Assembly (NCBI GenBank): GCA_905215835.1
Contig: CAJMRR010000084.1
Coordinates: 1-8,704 of the forward strand
Length of the DNA stretch: 8,704 nt
Direction: 5' to 3'
From: an uncultured bacterium
Lineage (GTDB): Bacteria; Actinomycetota; Coriobacteriia; Coriobacteriales; Coriobacteriaceae
Part shown: piece after piece, positions 4,524-8,704 of the stretch
How positions within the stretch are numbered: position 1 is the first letter of the stretch
How the letters are laid out: each line of letters opens with the position of its first letter
Program-made: the position numbers and the translations under genes
Notes under the pieces: generated by a model
The model's database searches: none
What the model saw: the letters and a program-made list of their open reading frames with translations, nothing else
Told to the model about the DNA's origin: nothing

Positions 4524-6665
4524 GTGGCAAAAAAGCCTCAGCACGCTCAGAACAACCAGCGCAGTCAGCAGGGCAAACAGGGCCAGCAGCAAAAGCGCGG
4601 CGGCAAGGCGCAGGCCACGGTCGCCCGCACCAAGCATTCCCAAGCGACGCCCGTCCGCCCCTGGCGTCCGAGCCGCGATAAATTCCTCCCCGTCAGTCGA
4701 GCCGACATGGATGCACGCGGCTGGGACCAGTGCGACTTTGTCTACATCTGCGGCGACGCCTACGTGGACCATCCCAGCTTTGGCATGGCCATCATCAGCC
4801 GCGTCCTCGACGCGCACGGCTACAAAGTGGGCATCATCTGCCAACCCGACTGGACCGACCCCGCCAGCATCACCGTGCTCGGCGAGCCGCGCCTAGGCTT
4901 TCTCGTCAGTGCCGGCAACATGGACTCCATGGTCAACCACTATTCGGTGACCAAGCATCGCCGCCACACCGACGCCTATACCCCCGGTGGCGAGGAGGGG
5001 CGCCGTCCCAATCGCGCCGTCACGGTCTACGGCAACCTCATCCGCCAGACGTTTAAGGACGCCCCCATCATTATCGGTGGCATCGAGGCAAGCCTGCGTC
5101 GCCTGGCCCACTACGACTACTGGCAGGACAAGCTCAAGCGCTCGGTGCTGCTCGACTCGGGCGCCGACATCCTCATCTACGGCATGGGCGAGCACGCGAT
5201 CGTCGAGATCGCCGACGCGCTCGACGCGGGACTGCCCGTGGACCAGATCACCTATATCAATGGCACTGTCTACCGCACGGGTTCGCTCGACGAGGTCTAC
5301 GACTACGACCTGCTGCCCAGCTGGGACGACCTTGCCGCCGACAAGCTCAACTACGCCCGCAGCTTTAACGTGCAGCAGCAGAATATGGACCCCATCACCG
5401 GGCATCGCCTGGTAGAGCCATATCCCAACAGCGTGTACGTGGTGCAGAACCCGCCGTCGGCAACACTCACCACCGACGAGATGGACGAGGTTGCCGAACT
5501 CCCCTACGCACGCGATTGGCATCCCGACTACGACGCGGCAGGCGGCGTGCCGGCCTTTGCCGAGATCAAGTTTTCCATTAGCTCCAACCGCGGCTGTTTT
5601 GGCGAGTGCTCGTTTTGCGCGCTCACCTTCCACCAGGGCCGCGTGTTGCAGATGCGCAGCCACGACTCGATCATGCGCGAGGCCGAGCTGCTCACGCGCG
5701 ATCCCGAGTTTAAGGGCTACATCAACGACGTGGGTGGACCGACGGCCAACTTTAGCCGCCCCGCCTGCGACAAGCAGCTCAAGCACGGTGTGTGCAAGAA
5801 CAAGCGCTGTCTGTGGCCGAGCGTATGCAAGAACATGGTGGTCGACGAAAGCGGCTACACGCAGCTGTTGCGCGACCTGCGCCAGCTGCCGGGCGTCAAG
5901 AAGGTCTTCGTGCGCAGCGGCATCCGTTTTGACTACACCATGGCCGATGCCTCGGACAAGTTTTTACGCGAGCTGCTGGAACACCATGTCTCGGGCCAGC
6001 TGCGCGTAGCGCCCGAGCACGTGAGCGACGCGGTACTGTCCGTGATGGGCAAGCCGAGCCGAGCTGTCTACGACGCATTCTGCCGTAAATTTGAACGCTT
6101 GAATCGCGAATACGGACTCAAGCAGTACGTGGTGCCGTATCTGATCTCGAGCCACCCCGGCTCGACCATGAAGGAAGCCGTGGACCTTGCCGAGGCCGTG
6201 CGCGACATGGGCTACATGCCCGAGCAGGTGCAGGACTTCTACCCCACACCGTCCACCATGTCGACGTGCATGTACTACACCGGCGTGGACCCGCGCACCA
6301 TGAAGCCGATCTATGTGGCACGCGACCCGCACGAGAAGGCCATGCAGCGCGCGCTCATCCAGTATCGCAAGCCCGAGAACTACAAGCTCGTGCGCGAAGC
6401 GCTGGAAAAGGCCGGGCGTCGTGACCTGATCGGCTATACAAAGCATTGTCTGATTCGCCCCGTGCCGCCACGCCCGGGCGAGACGTCTGCTGGCGGTGGG
6501 CATGGCACCGGCAAGAAGGGCGGCAAGCCGCACGGTGGCGCCGCCGGCAAGGGGCCCAAGGGCAGCAAGGGCCACGGCGGCATGTCGCGCGCACAGAACA
6601 CCGCGGGCCGCAACCGTGCGGCCCAGGGGCGTCAGGGCGCCAACGGCGGCGGACGCCGCAACTAG
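4524..6665 (+). CDS. ygiQ: YgiQ family radical SAM protein (UPF0313)
   Basis: A 713-residue radical SAM enzyme of the YgiQ family, whose reaction is not established. Order: a Gln/Lys/Arg-rich N-terminal tail (1-48), a Rossmann-like N-terminal domain (about 68-250) with the family block GGIEASLRRLAHYDYWQ (185-201), then the radical SAM core with cluster ligands C358, C362 and C365 in GCFGECSFC. The family's second cysteine set, C415, C424, C429 and C435, follows and could bind another cluster. Conserved blocks RVAPEHVSD (494-502) and SSHPGST (542-548) come after. The last 60 residues are Gly/Lys/Arg-rich and probably disordered. The GTG start at 4524 is supported by GGGAGGG three bases upstream; the open frame begins at 4359 but its first part lacks family resemblance. 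The stop codon overlaps that of the convergent protease gene. Confidence 0.94.
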   Translation: MAKKPQHAQNNQRSQQGKQGQQQKRGGKAQATVARTKHSQATPVRPWRPSRDKFLPVSRADMDARGWDQCDFVYICGDAYVDHPSFGMAIISRVLDAHGYKVGIICQPDWTDPASITVLGEPRLGFLVSAGNMDSMVNHYSVTKHRRHTDAYTPGGEEGRRPNRAVTVYGNLIRQTFKDAPIIIGGIEASLRRLAHYDYWQDKLKRSVLLDSGADILIYGMGEHAIVEIADALDAGLPVDQITYINGTVYRTGSLDEVYDYDLLPSWDDLAADKLNYARSFNVQQQNMDPITGHRLVEPYPNSVYVVQNPPSATLTTDEMDEVAELPYARDWHPDYDAAGGVPAFAEIKFSISSNRGCFGECSFCALTFHQGRVLQMRSHDSIMREAELLTRDPEFKGYINDVGGPTANFSRPACDKQLKHGVCKNKRCLWPSVCKNMVVDESGYTQLLRDLRQLPGVKKVFVRSGIRFDYTMADASDKFLRELLEHHVSGQLRVAPEHVSDAVLSVMGKPSRAVYDAFCRKFERLNREYGLKQYVVPYLISSHPGSTMKEAVDLAEAVRDMGYMPEQVQDFYPTPSTMSTCMYYTGVDPRTMKPIYVARDPHEKAMQRALIQYRKPENYKLVREALEKAGRRDLIGYTKHCLIRPVPPRPGETSAGGGHGTGKKGGKPHGGAAGKGPKGSKGHGGMSRAQNTAGRNRAAQGRQGANGGGRRN

Positions 6666-7573
6666 GGCAGCGGTGCGCTCGCTGCGTCCATCCCACACGC
6701 GTGGCGCAGCGAGCGCATTGACTCAACGAGGATGACGCCGGCGATAGCGACCGTAATTGCCACGTCGAGCGGCGTGTTCACAAACCACAGCAGGCCCATG
6801 AGGTACGACCCGGCATTAAAGGCAAAGTGCAGCAGAATCGTGTAGCGGAGCTTTCCGGTCGTCACGAGCACCCAGCCAAAGATGAGGCCGGCGGCGCCGG
6901 CGTAGCAGCCCTGGACCCAGTTCATATGCATAAAACCGAAGATTGCCGCCTGCAGCACAATCGCCGCGGTGATGCCCCAGGTACTCGGGGCCGCCCAGGG
7001 CACCATGGCGCCGTCTTGCGCGTTCGCGCGGCGCCGGCGCTTCCAGAGCGGACGGCACTGTGGATTAAACGCACGCAGCGAAAACTCAAAGATGATACCG
7101 CGCACCAGCAGTTCCTCGCAAAACGGGGCGCCGAGCACCGTGGTCAGGACGGCCAGATAGCTCGTGTCTCCCATGCCTGTTTCCTCGACAAGCTCGCTAT
7201 AGTCTGCCGCAACCTCGGGCAGCAGCGACAGCACGCCGTCGCATAGGTAGCTAATGACCACCTGCATGGACAGGCCGATCACGACAACGCAGACGATGCG
7301 CTTCCATGCCGCGCCTGCTCCCCCACCGAGCGGGTGCTCGCCTTGCCGGCGCGCCATAAACGAGCGCGGCCACAGATAACGCCACCACAGCAGCGCCATC
7401 AAAAACGACGCCGTCTGAGCGGCAGCCTGGAACCATTGGATATCGAGATTGCCGATCGGATAGCCCGTCAGCGCCGACACGATGTCCAGCGCGGAGAACA
7501 AAACCATGCTCAGGGCAATATCGGCAGCAACAACACCAAAACAGGCAAGCGCCCAAACCAGCACATTGAGCAT
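6662..7573 (-). CDS. CPBP family intramembrane glutamic endopeptidase (Abi/CAAX-type)
   Basis: CPBP proteins are multi-pass membrane proteases related to eukaryotic Rce1; bacterial members take part in bacteriocin self-immunity, peptide processing or protein sorting. The 303-residue product has about eight hydrophobic stretches (about 5-35, 47-65, 92-118, 138-150, 200-216, 222-239, 244-264 and 267-283). The three family motifs are intact: EExxxR at E153-E154-R158 (CEELLVRG), FxxxH at F212-H216 (FGFMH), and HxxxN at H249-N253 (HFAFN). A basic stretch, KRRRR around 178-182, lengthens the loop between motifs 1 and 2. ATG at 7573 is chosen because GAGGAGG lies five bases upstream; the longer GTG start at 7597 would place that ribosome site inside the coding region and overlap a palindromic repeat. 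No bacteriocin gene is adjacent, so the substrate is unknown. Confidence 0.9.
   Translation of the reverse strand: MLNVLVWALACFGVVAADIALSMVLFSALDIVSALTGYPIGNLDIQWFQAAAQTASFLMALLWWRYLWPRSFMARRQGEHPLGGGAGAAWKRIVCVVVIGLSMQVVISYLCDGVLSLLPEVAADYSELVEETGMGDTSYLAVLTTVLGAPFCEELLVRGIIFEFSLRAFNPQCRPLWKRRRRANAQDGAMVPWAAPSTWGITAAIVLQAAIFGFMHMNWVQGCYAGAAGLIFGWVLVTTGKLRYTILLHFAFNAGSYLMGLLWFVNTPLDVAITVAIAGVILVESMRSLRHACGMDAASAPLP
6674..6717 (+). terminator. 13-bp hairpin after the radical SAM gene, inside the protease gene
   Basis: TGCGCTCGCTGCG (6674-6686) and CGCAGCGAGCGCA (6705-6717) are exact reverse complements around an 18-base loop, starting 8 bases after the + strand stop codon. It is positioned to end ygiQ transcription but has no T-run after it. 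It also encodes the C-terminal residues of the convergent protease (about 286-300). Confidence 0.45.
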
Positions 7574-7590
7574 GCCAACCTCCTCAAAAC

Positions 7591-7663
7591 CCGGCACTTA
7601 GGGACGTTCCTTAACTGCCGGCAAAAAAGGAACGTCCCCAAGTGTCGGCAGTTTGGGACAGTC
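7591..7663. repeat. Complex palindromic element with two competing hairpins
   Basis: Arms 7591-7612 and 7627-7648 pair over 22 bp with two mismatches (hairpin A, core GGGACGTTCC/GGAACGTCCC). The sequence 7613-7620 (AACTGCCG), lying in the loop of A, is the exact reverse complement of 7646-7653 (CGGCAGTT), giving hairpin B, which overlaps the end of A. GGGACAGTC follows at 7655-7663 and reaches the stop codon of the antitoxin gene. The element is downstream of the antitoxin gene and in the 5' leader of the protease gene. It resembles a dispersed palindromic intergenic repeat, with possible transcription attenuation or termination. Confidence 0.8.
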
Positions 7664-7865
7664 ATTGTTGATGAGAATCGGGCGCAGCGCCAAAGGCCCC
7701 GTTGGGCGAAATGTCGAACGGAAAGGTGCCGCAGCGATTGAAGGCGGCGATGAACATGCGGATGGCGTTGGACGGCGTGGTGCCCACGAGCTGGGTTGCC
7801 GCCGCGAAGGCTGCCTTTTCCTCGGGCAAGACCTTCGCGACAACCGGGGTCATATGTTCTGCCAT
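7662..7865 (-). CDS. Small RelB/DinJ-type ribbon-helix-helix antitoxin
   Basis: A 67-residue protein. Residues 7-52 match the RelB/DinJ pattern: a beta strand VVAKVLPEEK that would insert into DNA, a helix, the turn QLVGTTPSNAIRMFIAAF typical of the second helix, and the conserved PF near the end (residues 49-50). Such proteins repress their own promoter and neutralise a YafQ/RelE-like ribonuclease. The start at 7865 follows AAGGAAG five bases upstream. It is shorter than the usual 80-100 residues because the toxin-binding C-terminal tail is short. No toxin gene lies downstream; the next - strand gene is the CPBP protease after a palindromic repeat. It may be an orphan or remnant antitoxin, or a regulator derived from one. 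Confidence 0.72.
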   Translation of the reverse strand: MAEHMTPVVAKVLPEEKAAFAAATQLVGTTPSNAIRMFIAAFNRCGTFPFDISPNGAFGAAPDSHQQ

Positions 7866-7899
7866 GGCGCTTCCTTTTTGAAACGACGGTAGTGCGGAT

Positions 7900-7958
7900 A
7901 GATGCGGGCCACGCGGCTGGGCGACGGGCTGTGAAGGCAACCCGATTGGCCCGCATCT
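7900..7958 (-). other. Stem-loop in the leader of the antitoxin gene
   Basis: AGATGCGGGCCA (7900-7911) and TGGCCCGCATCT (7947-7958) are an exact 12-bp G/C-rich inverted repeat around 35 bases. Inside it, CGGG (7925-7928) and CCCG (7941-7944) can form a smaller inner stem. It begins about 35 bases upstream of the antitoxin start, clear of its ribosome site. It could be a structured 5' leader or a terminator-like barrier behind the ABC gene; no known riboswitch is recognised. Confidence 0.5.
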
Positions 7959-7979
7959 GGAGTTTGTTTCTACGGCGTT

Positions 7980-8008
7980 GGTATTACTTAGTAATCTTAT
8001 GTAATACC
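7980..8008. promoter_or_regulatory. Palindromic operator-like site upstream of the antitoxin gene
   Basis: GGTATTAC (7980-7987) and GTAATACC (8001-8008) are exact inverted repeats with a 13-base A/T-rich centre, which itself contains TTACTTAGTAA. A - strand TAAGAT in the centre could be a -10 box, without a clear -35. A symmetric site in an A/T-rich patch ahead of a ribbon-helix-helix gene suggests autoregulation, but the site is over 100 bases from the start codon. Confidence 0.4.
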
Positions 8009-8079
8009 CCGCAGATAGAATACCACACCCGCCCCATGGGGACGGAGGAAAACGGATCATTTTGTTGCTGAGTTAGTAT

Positions 8080-8704
8080 TTAGAGCGTGATGGTGTCCGA
8101 GATATCGAGGGCCTGAGCGTCGGCGACATCATGCGTGGCAAGCAACAGCATACGACCGTCGAGCAAGTCGAGCACGACCTCGGCGCATGCGTCGCGCGCA
8201 GCGGTATCTAAGCCGGTAAAAGGCTCATCCAGAATCACCGCGTCGCCCGGGCACAGCAGGGCTCGGGCAATCTCGACGCGACGGCGCTGCCCGCCCGAGA
8301 GCTCGGCCACGCGGGCACGCACATCGACCCCCGGCACCAGCAGGCGCAACAAGGCAGCAGCACTCGAGGCGTCCACGCGTGCATCGGCGCACACCAGCAC
8401 GTTATCCAAAGCAGAGGCGTCCTCAACCAGGCGTGCATCCTGAAACACCATCGAGCACGGCGCGCACTCCCCCGCTGCCAACGAAAGCAGCGTCGACTTG
8501 CCCACGCCCGAGGCGCCCATCACGCAAGCGCGCCCGCCCGCGGGCACGTTGAGCACTAGCCCGTCGAGCGCCGGCGCCCAAGGCGCGCGATCGCCCACGG
8601 CAAGCGCGAGCTCCGCTGCAGCGTCATCGCTCGCAGCCCCCGCGCGTCCGCGCAGTCCACGCCCATGCGCCCGCACGGCAACACGCCATGTCACGGAACC
8701 CGAA
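8080..8704 (-). CDS. ABC transporter ATP-binding domain, compact NitT/TauT-like type (5' end probably outside window)
   Basis: This ATPase domain would energise import, or possibly export, through a membrane permease. Counting from a GTG at 8694, Walker A is GASGVGKST (60-68), the Q-loop MVFQD has Q85, the signature LSGGQ is at 132-136, Walker B is VILDEP (153-158) with E157, and the switch histidine is H188 in ATHD. The MVFQDARLVE wording is like nitrate/sulfonate/taurine-type ATPases. Only 19 residues separate the Walker A lysine and Q85, against about 40 in ordinary members, so a beta-hairpin region is missing. The frame stays open to the window edge with no ribosome site before the GTG, and the first ~28 residues are Ala/Arg-rich rather than family-like. 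The coding region may therefore begin beyond the edge, perhaps fused to a permease. Substrate unknown. Confidence 0.85.
   Translation of the reverse strand, partial: SGSVTWRVAVRAHGRGLRGRAGAASDDAAAELALAVGDRAPWAPALDGLVLNVPAGGRACVMGASGVGKSTLLSLAAGECAPCSMVFQDARLVEDASALDNVLVCADARVDASSAAALLRLLVPGVDVRARVAELSGGQRRRVEIARALLCPGDAVILDEPFTGLDTAARDACAEVVLDLLDGRMLLLATHDVADAQALDISDTITL

Noticed and set aside
3555..4844. Extended 429-residue version of the DUF1275 protein
   Set aside because: The first ~190 residues have no family resemblance and run antisense across the ygiQ promoter and coding start; the ribosome site and family N-terminus support the start at 4271.
7510..7956. 148-residue - strand frame overlapping the palindromic repeat
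   Set aside because: Out of frame with the antitoxin and protease genes and runs through both hairpin arms; no protein-like features.
8032..8041. 10-bp palindrome CCCCATGGGG after the ABC gene as a terminator
   Set aside because: No loop to speak of and no T-run; too short to support a call.
7866..8079. Possible toxin gene next to the antitoxin
   Set aside because: No frame in this gap on either strand has a ribosome site or RelE/YafQ-like sequence; the gap is taken up by inverted repeats.

Overview
This 8.7 kb window is GC-rich bacterial chromosome. GTG starts, Shine-Dalgarno sites and the gene complement (a lactaldehyde reductase very close to FucO, an M42 peptidase, a YgiQ-type radical SAM protein, a DUF1275 membrane protein) fit a gut anaerobic actinobacterium of the Coriobacteriia, most likely Collinsella-like. 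That placement is inference from protein character and the repeat style, not from a marker gene. Eight genes can be supported. No rRNA, tRNA, CRISPR array or transposase gene is visible.

Layout. The left edge holds the 3' end of mnmA (tRNA 2-thiouridylase, + strand). It is separated from a convergent M42 aminopeptidase gene (- strand) by a perfect 23-bp inverted repeat. Upstream of the M42 gene lies about 520 bp of non-coding DNA (1620-2136) with two CACGTG palindromes, two inverted copies of an unusual 24-bp motif and several hairpins. Next come fucO (- strand), ending at a textbook intrinsic terminator, and a YoaK/DUF1275 membrane protein gene (- strand) with its own terminator. A divergent promoter region follows, then a large YgiQ-family radical SAM gene (+ strand). 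That gene collides tail-to-tail with a CPBP intramembrane protease gene (- strand); the two stop codons overlap in one CTAG. To the right are a complex palindromic repeat, a small RelB/DinJ-type antitoxin gene with no toxin beside it, and the ATPase part of an ABC transporter that runs to the right edge.

How the genes relate. They look like independent transcription units rather than one pathway: strands alternate, most genes have their own terminator or hairpin, and the spacing is large. Functions are housekeeping (tRNA thiolation, peptide turnover, a radical SAM enzyme), fermentative sugar metabolism (lactaldehyde to 1,2-propanediol) and membrane functions.

The most distinctive content is intergenic. 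Four hairpin elements share a GGGAC core, a LacI-type 18-bp operator precedes fucO with a near copy inside another hairpin, and the 24-bp motif pair upstream of the M42 gene is not explained by any gene. No complete novel multi-gene system can be demonstrated here; the intergenic elements are the best leads.
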